Source of the DNA: Pleomorphomonas diazotrophica
GTDB lineage: Bacteria > Pseudomonadota > Alphaproteobacteria > Rhizobiales > Pleomorphomonadaceae
DNA length: 64,000 bases
Direction of reading: 5' to 3'
Assembly: GCF_002844595.1 (NCBI RefSeq)
Contig: NZ_PJNW01000001.1
Coordinates: forward strand, 62,001-126,000
A program made the position numbers and the translations under genes. Positions 18,099-27,720 of the stretch are shown piece after piece. A model generated the notes under the pieces. That model had not been told where the DNA came from. It ran no database searches and was given only the letters and a program-made list of their open reading frames with translations. Every line of letters begins with the position of its first letter. Positions within the stretch are counted from its first letter, which is position 1.

Positions 18099-19463
18099 TT
18101 GGCACTCAGGCTCTACAACACGCTGACGCGTGGCAAGGACGATTTCGTTCCGATCGACGCAGGCAACGTCCGCATGTATGTCTGCGGCCCCACCGTCTAC
18201 GACTTCGCTCACATCGGCAACGCCCGGCCGGTGATCGTCTTCGACGTGCTCTACCGCCTGCTGCGCCACCTCTATGGCGAGACGCATGTCACCTACGTGC
18301 GCAACATCACCGACGTCGACGACAAGATCAACGCTCGCGCCGCCCGCGACTATCCGGGCGTGGCGCCCGTTGAGGCGATCCGCGACCTGACCGAGAAGAC
18401 CTATGCCCAGTTCGAGCAGGACGTCACCGAGCTGGGCTGCCTCAAGCCGACGGTGACGCCGCGCGCCACCGAGCATATCGCCGAGATGATCGCCATCATC
18501 GAGCGGCTGATCGCCGGTGGCTTCGCCTATGTCGCCGAGGGGCATGCGCTGTTCCACGTGCCGGCCATGCCCGACTACGGCAAGCTCGCCCGCCGGTCGC
18601 TCGATGACATGATGGCAGGCGCCCGCGTCGAGGTGGCACCCTACAAGCGCGACCCGATGGACTTCGTCCTGTGGAAGCCGTCGTCGGACGACGAACCCGG
18701 TTGGCAGAGCCCGTGGGGCAGGGGACGCCCCGGCTGGCACATCGAGTGCTCGGCCATGAGCTGGAAGCACCTCGGCGAGACTTTCGACATCCACGGCGGC
18801 GGCGTCGATCTCGTCTTCCCCCATCACGAGAACGAGGTGGCCCAGTCGCGGTGCGCCTTCCACAAGGATGTGATGGCCAACGTCTTCATGCACAACGGCT
18901 TCCTGCAGGTCGAAGGCGAGAAGATGTCGAAGTCGCTCGGCAACTTCTTCACCATCCGCGAGCTGCTCGACGACTGGCCGGGCGAGGTGCTGCGTTTCAA
19001 CATGCTGAAGACCCACTATCGCCAGCCCATCGACTTCACCGTCAAGGGCCTGGAAGAGGGGTGGAAGACGCTCGACGAATGGTACGCCATCGCCGCTGAC
19101 GTGGCTCCGGGCCAGCCGGCCGAAGGGTTGATCGAGGCGCTCAGCGACGACCTCAACACCGCCAAGGCCATCGCCGAGCTGCACGCCGTCAAGGGCGATC
19201 CTGCGACGCTCTCGGCCTCGTTGCGGCTTCTCGGTTTCCTTGGCGAGAGCGCGGCGGACTGGGCATCGCGTCGTCCGACCGCCGACATCGACGAGGCCAG
19301 GGTCAACGCGCTGATCGCCGCCCGCCTTGACGCGCGCAAGGCCAAGAACTTTGCCGAAAGCGATCGCATTCGTGACGAGCTCGCCGCCATGGGCGTCGTG
19401 CTGAAGGATACAAAGAACAAGGACACTGGCGAGATCGAAACCAGTTGGGACGTGAAGAGGTAG
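18099..19463 (+). CDS. cysS: Cysteine--tRNA ligase
   Basis: About 454 residues. Class I synthetase motifs are [18 protein letters not shown] (HIGH-type and first zinc Cys), WHIECSAMS (zinc Cys), HHENEVAQS and KMSKSLGN. Two starts compete. TTG at 18099 has AGGGGAG 8 bases upstream and gives the family-typical start before LRLYNTL; ATG at 18078 adds seven residues and lacks a ribosome site. TTG is preferred. A long leader (about 220 bases from the creA terminator) precedes it. Confidence 0.95.
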   Translation: MALRLYNTLTRGKDDFVPIDAGNVRMYVCGPTVYDFAHIGNARPVIVFDVLYRLLRHLYGETHVTYVRNITDVDDKINARAARDYPGVAPVEAIRDLTEKTYAQFEQDVTELGCLKPTVTPRATEHIAEMIAIIERLIAGGFAYVAEGHALFHVPAMPDYGKLARRSLDDMMAGARVEVAPYKRDPMDFVLWKPSSDDEPGWQSPWGRGRPGWHIECSAMSWKHLGETFDIHGGGVDLVFPHHENEVAQSRCAFHKDVMANVFMHNGFLQVEGEKMSKSLGNFFTIRELLDDWPGEVLRFNMLKTHYRQPIDFTVKGLEEGWKTLDEWYAIAADVAPGQPAEGLIEALSDDLNTAKAIAELHAVKGDPATLSASLRLLGFLGESAADWASRRPTADIDEARVNALIAARLDARKAKNFAESDRIRDELAAMGVVLKDTKNKDTGEIETSWDVKR

Positions 19464-19491
19464 GCTTCTCAACGCTTCGGGAGGAAACGTC

Positions 19492-19971
19492 ATGACCATT
19501 CTGACCGGCGGCTGCCAGTGTGGCGCCATCCGCTTTTCCTGCGACGGCGACAAGATCTCTTCCGTGTCGATCTGCCATTGCCGCATGTGCCAGAAGGCCG
19601 TCGGTAACTACTTCGCCCCCTTCGTGGCCTTCGAGGTGGGCGGGGTCAACTGGACGCGCGGCAACCGCAAGCTCTATCGCTCGTCCAACCATGTCTCGCG
19701 TGCCTTCTGCGCCGATTGCGGCACGCCACTGACCTACGAAGCCGACGGCTACGAGCCGTCGATCGCCGGCGGCGCCTTTGACGACCCGGCGGCCCTGCCG
19801 CCGACCGTCCAATATGGTGTCGAGGCCGAACTCCCCTTCACCGCGAGCCTGCCCTCCCTGAAGCGCGTTCGCACCGACGAGGGCTTTGAGGGCACAGAGT
19901 TCGTCGCCGACGTGATTTCCAACCAGCATCCCGACCATGACACGGCCGTCTGGCCGTTGCCGAAAGCCTGA
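19492..19971 (+). CDS. GFA-family zinc protein
   Basis: 159 residues with the complete cysteine pattern of the glutathione-dependent formaldehyde-activating fold: GGCQCGAIRF, CHCRMCQKA and CADCGTPLTY, binding two zinc ions. The family name comes from Gfa of Paracoccus, but most members have no proven glutathione/formaldehyde activity. It sits 28 bases after cysS and abuts the next gene, so it is likely co-transcribed. Confidence 0.9.
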   Translation: MTILTGGCQCGAIRFSCDGDKISSVSICHCRMCQKAVGNYFAPFVAFEVGGVNWTRGNRKLYRSSNHVSRAFCADCGTPLTYEADGYEPSIAGGAFDDPAALPPTVQYGVEAELPFTASLPSLKRVRTDEGFEGTEFVADVISNQHPDHDTAVWPLPKA

Positions 19972-20925
<954 letters not shown>

Positions 20926-20938
20926 CATGAAACCTGAT

Positions 20939-20959
20939 GGCGAGCGGTTGCCGCTCGCC
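20939..20959 (+). other. Perfect hairpin just upstream of cimA
   Basis: GGCGAGCGG (20939-20947) pairs perfectly with CCGCTCGCC (20951-20959) across a TTG loop. The next bases (AGTTCTCAAA) are not a T-run. It lies 13 bases after the prolyl aminopeptidase stop and 23 bases before the cimA ATG, so it could be a weak terminator, an RNA 3'-end stabiliser, or a translational control element. Confidence 0.45.
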
Positions 20960-20982
20960 AGTTCTCAAACGAGTTCGCGACC

Positions 20983-22587
20983 ATGACGGACAAGGCCCGC
21001 CTCTATCTCTATGACACGACACTGCGTGACGGCGCCCAGACCTCGGGCATCGACTTCTCCGTCGAGGAGAAGATCATCGTCGCGCATCTCCTGGAGGACC
21101 TGGGCTTCTCCTACATCGAGGGCGGCTACCCCGGCGCCAACCCGACCGACGACGCCTTCTTCTCCGAGAGGCGGGTGACCAAGGCACGCTTCGCCGCCTT
21201 CGGCATGACCAAGCGCCCCGGCGTGTCGCTGTCCAATGATCCGGGCGTCGCCGCACTGCTCGCCGCCCCGGTGGATGCGGTGACCTTCGTTGCCAAGTCC
21301 TGGGACTATCACGTCGATGTCGCTCTGAAGACGACGCTCGAAGACAATCTCGACTGCATCCGTCAGTCCGTCGAGGCCGCCGTGAAGGCCGGCCGCGAGG
21401 CCATCGTCGACTGCGAGCACTTCTTCGACGGCTACAAGGCCAACCCGGCCTATGCGCTGGACTGCGCCAGAACCGCCTTCGAGGCCGGTGCCCGCTGGGT
21501 GGTGTTGTGCGACACCAATGGCGGCTCCATGCCGCACGAGGTAACGGATATCGTAACGGCGGTGGTAAAACTGGTGCCGGGTGATCATCTCGGCATCCAC
21601 GCCCATGACGACACCGGGCAGGCGGTGGCCAACTCGCTCGCCGCCATCCGCGCCGGCGTCCGGCAGGTGCAGGGCACGCTCAACGGTATCGGCGAGCGCT
21701 GCGGCAACGCCAATCTCACCACCATCCTGCCGACGCTGGTGCTGAAGGACGAGTTTGCCCAGCGGTACGACACTGGCGTGACGGTGGAGCAGTTGAAGAC
21801 GCTGACGCAGCTGTCGCGGGCGTTCGACGAGATCATCAATCGCGCCCCTAACCGCCATGCGCCCTATGTCGGCCTCTCCGCCTTCGCCACCAAGGCCGGC
21901 ATCCACGCCTCCGCCATCCTGAAGGATCCGCGGACCTACGAGCACGTCAGCCCCGACAGCGTCGGCAACCGCCGTCGCCTGCTGGTCTCCGATCAGGCCG
22001 GTCGCTCGAACCTGTTCGCCGAGCTCGACCGGCTCGGCATCACCTACAGCAAGACCGATCGCCGGCTGACCGGCCTCCTCTCGGAACTCAAGGAGCGCGA
22101 GGCACGCGGCTATTCCTACGAAGCGGCCGACGCCTCCTTCGAGCTCTTGGCGCTTCGCCACCTCGGCGACGTCCCGCATTTCTATGACGTCATCTCCTAC
22201 CGCACCATGGTGGAAAGCCGCGTCAACGCCATCGGCGACCGCGTGGTCGTCACCGAGGCGGTGGTCAAGGTGAAGGTGGACCAGGAGATCCTGATGTCGG
22301 TGGCCGAGGGCAACGGTCCCGTCAACGCCCTCGATCAGGCGCTGCGCAAGGACATCGGCAAGTATCAGGCGGAAATCGCCGCGCTGGAGCTGGTGGACTA
22401 CAAGGTGCGCATCCTCAACGGCGGCACCGGCGCCGTGACGCGCGTGCTGATCGAAAGCCTGGACCGCGCCACTGGCCGCCGCTGGTCGACGGTCGGCGTG
22501 TCGGCCAACATCGTCGAGGCCTCGTTCGAGGCGCTCAACGATTCCATCACCTACAAGCTCTTGAAGAACGGCAACGCGGGCGCCTGA
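20983..22587 (+). CDS. cimA: Citramalate synthase
   Basis: 534 residues. It condenses acetyl-CoA and pyruvate to (R)-citramalate, the first step of the threonine-independent route to isoleucine. The catalytic TIM barrel carries LYDTTLRDGAQT and the metal His pair in GIHAHDDTGQAVAN; a C-terminal LeuA-type allosteric domain follows (about residues 390-534), where isoleucine inhibition is expected. FVAKSWDYHV and EHFFDGYKAN fit the CimA subgroup rather than 2-isopropylmalate or homocitrate synthase. Convergent with the next gene with no gap. Confidence 0.92.
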   Translation: MTDKARLYLYDTTLRDGAQTSGIDFSVEEKIIVAHLLEDLGFSYIEGGYPGANPTDDAFFSERRVTKARFAAFGMTKRPGVSLSNDPGVAALLAAPVDAVTFVAKSWDYHVDVALKTTLEDNLDCIRQSVEAAVKAGREAIVDCEHFFDGYKANPAYALDCARTAFEAGARWVVLCDTNGGSMPHEVTDIVTAVVKLVPGDHLGIHAHDDTGQAVANSLAAIRAGVRQVQGTLNGIGERCGNANLTTILPTLVLKDEFAQRYDTGVTVEQLKTLTQLSRAFDEIINRAPNRHAPYVGLSAFATKAGIHASAILKDPRTYEHVSPDSVGNRRRLLVSDQAGRSNLFAELDRLGITYSKTDRRLTGLLSELKEREARGYSYEAADASFELLALRHLGDVPHFYDVISYRTMVESRVNAIGDRVVVTEAVVKVKVDQEILMSVAEGNGPVNALDQALRKDIGKYQAEIAALELVDYKVRILNGGTGAVTRVLIESLDRATGRRWSTVGVSANIVEASFEALNDSITYKLLKNGNAGA

Positions 22588-23187
22588 CTACATCCTGGCG
22601 ATGGTCTCGGCGTCTCCGGCCACTTCGCCGTTATCGCCGGCCGCAGCGAGCACGGTCGGCAGGATGTCGGCGGCCGTCCGGGCCACGTGGTAGCGGATTT
22701 CAAAGCCTTCGCGGATGAAGGCCTCGCGATTCATGTGGTGGATCACCTCCACCAGCGGCTGCCAGAAGCCCTCGATGTCGGCGAGCACGATCGGCTTCTT
22801 GTGCCGGCCAAGCTGCGCCCAGGTCAGCTGTTCCACCACCTCCTCCAGCGTGCCGATGCCGCCGGGCAGCGTCACGAAAGCGTCGGCCGCCTCGAACATC
22901 ATGCGCTTGCGGGTATGCATGTCGGGAACGACGTGCAGCTCGTCGACGCCGTCCAGCATCCGCTCGCGGCTCACCAGAAATTCCGGGATGATGCCGGTGA
23001 CCTTGCCGCCGGCGGCCATCACGGCGCGGGCGGTGGTTCCCATCAGGCCGACGTTGCCGCCGCCGTAGACAAGGCGAATGCCATGCGCCGCCATGTCGGC
23101 GCCAAGCCGCTCGGCGGCGGCCACATAAGCGGGATTGCGGCCGTTGGCCGAGCCGCAGAATACACAGATACTGTTGATTTTGGTCAT
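22588..23187 (-). CDS. LOG/TIGR00730 family Rossmann protein
   Basis: 199 residues with the family hallmarks ICVFCGSANGRNP, VYGGGNVGLMG, MHTRKRMMFEAADAFV and the PGGIGTLEE motif. Members hydrolyse cytokinin riboside 5'-monophosphates or related nucleotides (pyrimidine/purine 5'-nucleotide phosphoribohydrolases); the bacterial role may be nucleotide housekeeping. The ATG at 23187 has AGGAAG just upstream, and the longer frame has no similarity. Confidence 0.92.
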   Translation of the reverse strand: MTKINSICVFCGSANGRNPAYVAAAERLGADMAAHGIRLVYGGGNVGLMGTTARAVMAAGGKVTGIIPEFLVSRERMLDGVDELHVVPDMHTRKRMMFEAADAFVTLPGGIGTLEEVVEQLTWAQLGRHKKPIVLADIEGFWQPLVEVIHHMNREAFIREGFEIRYHVARTAADILPTVLAAAGDNGEVAGDAETIARM

Positions 23188-23617
23188 GTCTTCCTTGTCG
23201 CATCGCCTTGTCGCGGCCGTCAAGCGGCTGGCTTTGCTGAAAAAGCACGCGGCGGGCCATGATGGCTGCGGTCCGCCTCTCCATGATCGAAAACCCGCAA
23301 AAGTGCGGCTTTCTTGCATCGGTGCCTGTGAAATCTGATTAGCTCCTTTTGCGCTCCCAACCTGTAAAGAGCCGCACTTGTGAGCCTAACCATATGAGTA
23401 TACAGCATGAAAAAATCTGCTCTGCCATGATTTGGCAATGCCGATGCACAAGAGACGCCTTGAAGGTGGCTCAATTCATTGTGTTCGATTGGCCGCGACT
23501 CGGTGGATCATCCGGCGTGACTGTCGGCGGTGAACGGATCGACCGGCGGGCACATTTCGGCGAACTGGTCGATGCGGTTGTTTTTGTCGGTGGAGCCGAC
23601 GGGGGCGTGGACGGGTG
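23188..23617. other. 430-base divergent intergenic region
   Basis: Lies between the LOG gene (minus) and the LysM gene (plus). The part around 23335-23440 is clearly AT-richer than its surroundings and is the best place for promoters. A plus-strand frame from about 23394 (MSIQHEKICSAMIW...) runs to a TGA at 23616-23618 that overlaps the next gene's ATG. It has no recognisable similarity, and its second half looks like GC-rich filler, so it is not called as a gene. Confidence 0.4.
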
Positions 23618-25243
23618 ATGAACAAGAGACTTCGCACTATTCTGATCGGCGCCGTCGGCGTGATCGTGGTTCTTCTGGCCGGCCTGTTCTCCGGTGCGCT
23701 CGACAGCACGCTGCGCCAGCTCAACATAGAGATTGCCGGTCGCCCCGCGCCGCTGGCCGAGACGGTTGCCTCCAGCGAGGTCGTCGCGACGCCGGCACCC
23801 GCCAAAACCGACGCCGAGGCGGCCGCGCCCGCCGCTGAAACGGTCGTTCCCATTTTCGATCTCGTTCGTGTCGAGCCGACGGGCGATGCTGTCATTGCCG
23901 GGCGAAGCGACCCCGAAGCCAAGGTCGAGATCCTCTCGGGCAAGGATGTCGTCGCCGACGGCAAGGCCAATGATACCGGCTCCTGGGCGATCGTTCTCGC
24001 CAATCCCTTGAAGCCGGGTGCCCATGACCTGTCGGTGCGCGCCACCGGCAAGGACGGCAAGGTCGCCTCCTCCGAGCAATCGGTGGCGGTGTCGGTGCCC
24101 GAGGGCGGCAATGGCGACGTGCTGGTGGTTCTGAACCAGCCGGGATCACCCTCGACGGTGCTGCAGGTTCCGGGCCTCGAAGAAGCGCAGGCCAAGCTGG
24201 CTGACGCCGGCGTCGACCCCGCCCAGGCCGTCAGTGCCGAGCCGGCCGTTGCCGAGGCGCCCGCCGCCGCGCCGGCGCCGGCCGCCGTCGAGCCGCCGAC
24301 CTCGGCCAGCGCCACGGCGACGGCTACAGCCGGCAACGAGACCATGCCCGCGACGACGGCCGAACCCGCTGCGACGCCGGTTGCCGCCTCGCCGGCCTCG
24401 GCGACGGTGGAGATTCCCGCCCCGCCGGCCGACATGACGGCGGCGGCGGCCACGCCTGCGCTGACCCCGGCCCCTCAGGCCGCAACGCCGGCGACCGTCG
24501 TGGCGCAAGCCGAGCCGGCTCCGGCCGCGGACAAGCCCGCGACGCCCGCCACGCCTGCGCCCGACGCGGCTGCGACGCCGTCGGTTGAGACGCCTGCCCA
24601 ACCCGCTCCTGCGGCCCCGGCCGCTGAGCCCGTGGCCCCGGCGGCCGAGCCGGCCGCTCCCGCCGCCGAACCCGCCGCTGCTCCGAAGGTCGAGCCTGCC
24701 GCTCCGGCCGTGACCGTCACCATCGACGCCGTCGAGCTCGAGAACGGCAATCGCTTCTACGCCGCAGGGTCCGCGGCGAATGGCGCGGTCATCCGTCTCT
24801 ACGTCGACGACAAGGCGATCGGCGACACCAAGGCCGACAAGGGGCGCTGGCTCTATCAGGGCCAGGTCGAACTCGCGCCGGGCAAGCACCTCGTCCGCAT
24901 CGATCAGGTTGGTGCCGACGGCGCGGTCGCCGCTCGTGCCGAGGTGCCGTTCCAGATCGCCGACGACGGTCTTTCGGCTCCGACCCTGGCGTCCGGCGTC
25001 GGCTCGGCCCAGGCTGGCGCCGGTTCGGCCGGCGAAGCCAAGCCGGCGGAGCCGGAAACCCTGATCATCCGCCGTGGCGACAATCTCTGGATGATTGCCA
25101 AGCGCCTCTACGGCAAGGGCATCCGCTATTCGACGATCTATCAGGCCAACACCGACCAGATCCGCAACCCGGACTTGATCTATCCCGGCCAGGTCTTCGT
25201 GATCCCCGAGGGTGACGCCGCCTGGAAGCCGGTCGGGCAGTAA
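23618..25243 (+). CDS. Membrane-anchored LysM peptidoglycan-binding protein
   Basis: 541 residues. There is an N-terminal membrane anchor (ILIGAVGVIVVLLAGLFSG), then an Ig-like beta domain (VRVEPTGDAVIAGRSDPEAK, about 85-160). A very long Ala/Pro-rich low-complexity stretch follows (about 200-365), then a second similar beta domain (IDAVELENGNRFYAAGSA) and a C-terminal LysM (about 480-532: IIRRGDNLWMIAKRLYG, NPDLIYPGQVFVIP). The likely role is binding or bridging peptidoglycan in the periplasm. ATG at 23618 is used; an overlapping in-frame GTG at 23615 also exists. Confidence 0.9.
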   Translation: MNKRLRTILIGAVGVIVVLLAGLFSGALDSTLRQLNIEIAGRPAPLAETVASSEVVATPAPAKTDAEAAAPAAETVVPIFDLVRVEPTGDAVIAGRSDPEAKVEILSGKDVVADGKANDTGSWAIVLANPLKPGAHDLSVRATGKDGKVASSEQSVAVSVPEGGNGDVLVVLNQPGSPSTVLQVPGLEEAQAKLADAGVDPAQAVSAEPAVAEAPAAAPAPAAVEPPTSASATATATAGNETMPATTAEPAATPVAASPASATVEIPAPPADMTAAAATPALTPAPQAATPATVVAQAEPAPAADKPATPATPAPDAAATPSVETPAQPAPAAPAAEPVAPAAEPAAPAAEPAAAPKVEPAAPAVTVTIDAVELENGNRFYAAGSAANGAVIRLYVDDKAIGDTKADKGRWLYQGQVELAPGKHLVRIDQVGADGAVAARAEVPFQIADDGLSAPTLASGVGSAQAGAGSAGEAKPAEPETLIIRRGDNLWMIAKRLYGKGIRYSTIYQANTDQIRNPDLIYPGQVFVIPEGDAAWKPVGQ

Positions 25244-25310
25244 CATTCCCGCCATCGTGGGCCGAGGCCATGGCACGCGGTGGAAAAAGAGACTATCTGA
25301 AAGACGGCAG

Positions 25311-25342
25311 CCGCCCGGCGCGTTCGCGTCGGGCGGTTTTTT
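25311..25342 (+). terminator. Intrinsic terminator after the LysM gene
   Basis: CCGCCCG (25311-25317) pairs with CGGGCGG (25330-25336), with further pairs inside (GCGC/GCGT around a TT centre), followed by six T. A clear rho-independent terminator, 68 bases after the stop. Confidence 0.88.
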
Positions 25343-25365
25343 GAGCAACGCATTTCCGGTGGGCT

Positions 25366-27282
25366 ATGAGCCAAGTTGATCCCCGCGCCAGCGGCAAGGC
25401 CAAGATCAGCGGCGACAAGTCGCTGTGGACGACCCTCTTCCATCTCTGGCCCTACATGTGGCCGGACGGGCGCGCCGATCTCAGGATGCGCGTGGTGCTG
25501 TCGATGGCGGCGCTGGTGCTCGCCAAGGTGATCACCGTTCTGGTGCCTTACCTCTACGCCTTTGCCACCGATGCGCTGGCACCCAAGGCGAACGTGCCGG
25601 AACCGACGCTGATGTGGCTCAGCTATCCGGTGGCCATGGTGGTGGCCTACAACGTCGGCCGCATTCTCTTGAACGGCTTCAACAACCTGCGTGACGCGCT
25701 GTTCTCCGACGTCAGCCAGTATGCCGTCCGCCGGCTCGCCAATCTCACCTTCGTCCACATGCATCGCCTGTCGCTGCGCTTTCATCTGCAGCGGCGCACC
25801 GGCGGCCTGACCCGCGTCATCGACCGCGGCGTCAAGGGCATCGAGTCCATCGTTCGCTTCACCATCCTCAATGCCATGCCGACGGTGCTGGAGTTTGCGC
25901 TGTCGGCCATCGTCATCTGGGCGAACTTCGGCCTCAGCTACCTTCTGGTGATCGGCATCACCATCTGGCTCTACGTCTGGTTCTCGATCCGCTATTCGGA
26001 CAAGCGGATCGCCATTCGTCGCCGCATGAACGACAGCGACACCGACGCCAACACCAAGTCGGTCGACAGCCTCCTGAACTTCGAGACGGTCAAGTACTTC
26101 GGCAACGAGAAGATGGAGGCGGCCCGCTTCGACGTCGCCATGGAGCGCTACGAGGCGGCCGCCAACGAGACCTGGTATTCGCTGTCCTGGCTGAACATGG
26201 GCCAGGCCCTGATCTTCACCATCGGCGTCGCCCTGTGCATGGTGATGTCGGCGCAGGAAGTGATGGCCGGCACCCAGACGCTCGGCGACTTCGTGCTGCT
26301 CAACACCCTCTTGATGCAGCTCGGCATACCCCTCAACTTCATCGGCTTCATGTATCGCGAAATCCGCCAGGGCGTCACCGACCTCGAGCAGATGTTCGAT
26401 CTTCTCGCCGAGCCGGCGGAGATCGTCGACGCGCCGAATGCCGGCAAGCTGAGCGTTCAGGGCGGCTCGGTGCGTTTCGAGGACGTGCAGTTTTCCTACG
26501 ATCCCGACCGCCAGATCCTGAAGGGCATCAGCTTCGAGATTCCCGCCGGCAAGACGGTGGCCGTGGTCGGCCCGTCGGGAGCCGGCAAGTCGACGCTGTC
26601 GCGCCTCCTGTTCCGCTTTTACGACGTGACCTCCGGCCGCATCACCATCGACGGCCAGGACATCCGCGACGTGACGCAGGAGTCGCTGCGCTCTGCCATC
26701 GGCATGGTGCCGCAGGATACCGTGCTGTTCAACGACAGCATCTTCTACAATATCCGATACGGTCGCCCCGACGCCGACGCCGACGAAGTGCGCGAAGCGG
26801 CGCGGCAGGCCCGCATCGCCCATTTCGTCGAGGGACTGCCGAACGGCTACGATACGCCGGTCGGCGAACGTGGTCTCAAGCTCTCCGGCGGCGAGAAGCA
26901 GCGCGTCGCCATCGCCCGCACCATCCTGAAGTCGCCGCCCATCCTCATCCTCGACGAGGCGACCTCGGCGCTCGACACCAACACCGAGCGCGAGATCCAG
27001 GCCGAGCTTGACCGCGTCGCCGAAGGGCGCACCACCATGGTCATCGCCCACCGCTTGTCGACGGTGGTCAACGCCGACGAGATCATCGTGCTGGAGAAGG
27101 GACGCATCGCAGAGCGCGGCTCGCATGCCGAACTGATCGAGAAGGGCGGCCTCTACGCCACCATGTGGGCCCGCCAGCGCGAGGCCGACGAGGCGGAGGC
27201 GCGGCTCGCCCGCGTCAAGGCCGAGGACGACCTCGGCATTCTCGGGCAGGGCAGCAAGAGCGAGGCAGAACGCCCGGCCTGA
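25366..27282 (+). CDS. Atm1-type ABC exporter (permease-ATPase fusion)
   Basis: 638-residue half-transporter. The N-terminal six-helix membrane domain has the Atm1/HMT1 subfamily pattern (LRDALFSDVSQYAVRRLA, FHLQRRTGGLTRVIDRG, NFETVKYFGNE). The C-terminal ATPase has Walker A GPSGAGKST (about 403-411), signature LSGGEKQR (506-513) and Walker B ILILDEATSALD (526-537). Relatives export glutathione conjugates or glutathione-metal species and support iron-sulfur or heavy-metal homeostasis. It functions as a homodimer in the inner membrane. The substrate here is inferred from subfamily only. Confidence 0.93.
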   Translation: MSQVDPRASGKAKISGDKSLWTTLFHLWPYMWPDGRADLRMRVVLSMAALVLAKVITVLVPYLYAFATDALAPKANVPEPTLMWLSYPVAMVVAYNVGRILLNGFNNLRDALFSDVSQYAVRRLANLTFVHMHRLSLRFHLQRRTGGLTRVIDRGVKGIESIVRFTILNAMPTVLEFALSAIVIWANFGLSYLLVIGITIWLYVWFSIRYSDKRIAIRRRMNDSDTDANTKSVDSLLNFETVKYFGNEKMEAARFDVAMERYEAAANETWYSLSWLNMGQALIFTIGVALCMVMSAQEVMAGTQTLGDFVLLNTLLMQLGIPLNFIGFMYREIRQGVTDLEQMFDLLAEPAEIVDAPNAGKLSVQGGSVRFEDVQFSYDPDRQILKGISFEIPAGKTVAVVGPSGAGKSTLSRLLFRFYDVTSGRITIDGQDIRDVTQESLRSAIGMVPQDTVLFNDSIFYNIRYGRPDADADEVREAARQARIAHFVEGLPNGYDTPVGERGLKLSGGEKQRVAIARTILKSPPILILDEATSALDTNTEREIQAELDRVAEGRTTMVIAHRLSTVVNADEIIVLEKGRIAERGSHAELIEKGGLYATMWARQREADEAEARLARVKAEDDLGILGQGSKSEAERPA

Positions 27283-27287
27283 GGTCG

Positions 27288-27491
27288 TCAGTCGTCATAA
27301 CCGGCGAGTACCGCGCGTCGGCCGCCCCCGGGCATCCGTTCGCCTCGTCCCATCCCGTACCATGCGGCTGGAGCGCCGACGGTCGCCGGGCTCCATGCCC
27401 GATAGGGCAGCGTCGTCACCCAACGACCAACTGACGGAAACGCGGCCATCACCAGGATCGTGACTGCGACGCCTGCAAGAAACCCTTTCAT
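27288..27491 (-). CDS. Small hypothetical membrane or secreted protein
   Basis: 67 residues: MKGFLAGVAVTILVMAAF is a good membrane helix or signal peptide, then a Gly/Arg-rich tail. The ATG at 27491 has GGAG about 9 bases upstream. Its stop lies 6 bases from the convergent ABC exporter stop. No family is recognised. The ribosome site and the hydrophobic start favour a real gene, but length and composition leave doubt. Confidence 0.5.
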   Translation of the reverse strand: MKGFLAGVAVTILVMAAFPSVGRWVTTLPYRAWSPATVGAPAAWYGMGRGERMPGGGRRAVLAGYDD

Positions 27492-27617
27492 GATCGAATT
27501 CTCCGGTTCGGCCTGTCTGACGAAGCTAGCATAGGCCCGGCAAAACCGGCGGATTCGAGTGAAGCAGTCGCAATCTGTGTGAAAGTGTATCGGAGCGGAG
27601 CGACCGTTTTTCGAAAT

Positions 27618-27636
27618 CGTTCGATCGAATCGAACG
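27618..27636. promoter_or_regulatory. Palindrome upstream of the YeiH transporter gene
   Basis: CGTTCGAT-CGA-ATCGAACG is a perfect 8-bp inverted repeat with a 3-base spacer, about 85 bases before the yeiH-like ATG in an AT-richer stretch. It could be an operator for the adjacent LysR-type regulator or for a dimeric repressor. LysR sites more often read T-N11-A, which this does not clearly show. Confidence 0.4.
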
Positions 27637-27720
27637 GTTTGTGCAAGACAATGCGTTGGTTTGCGCGGAAGGCTTGAGCGATAGGAAATCCATCGCAATG
27701 AATGCCTTAGCCAGAGCAAA

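Noticed and set aside
23394-23618. Plus-strand frame overlapping the LysM gene start by one base
   Set aside because: The TGATG junction looks like coupling, but the protein has no similarity, no good ribosome site and sits across the divergent promoter region.
24146-27126. Antisense frames of 400 and 648 codons opposite the LysM and ABC exporter genes
   Set aside because: Gly/Arg- and His/Arg-rich compositional mirrors of real genes with clear motifs on the plus strand.
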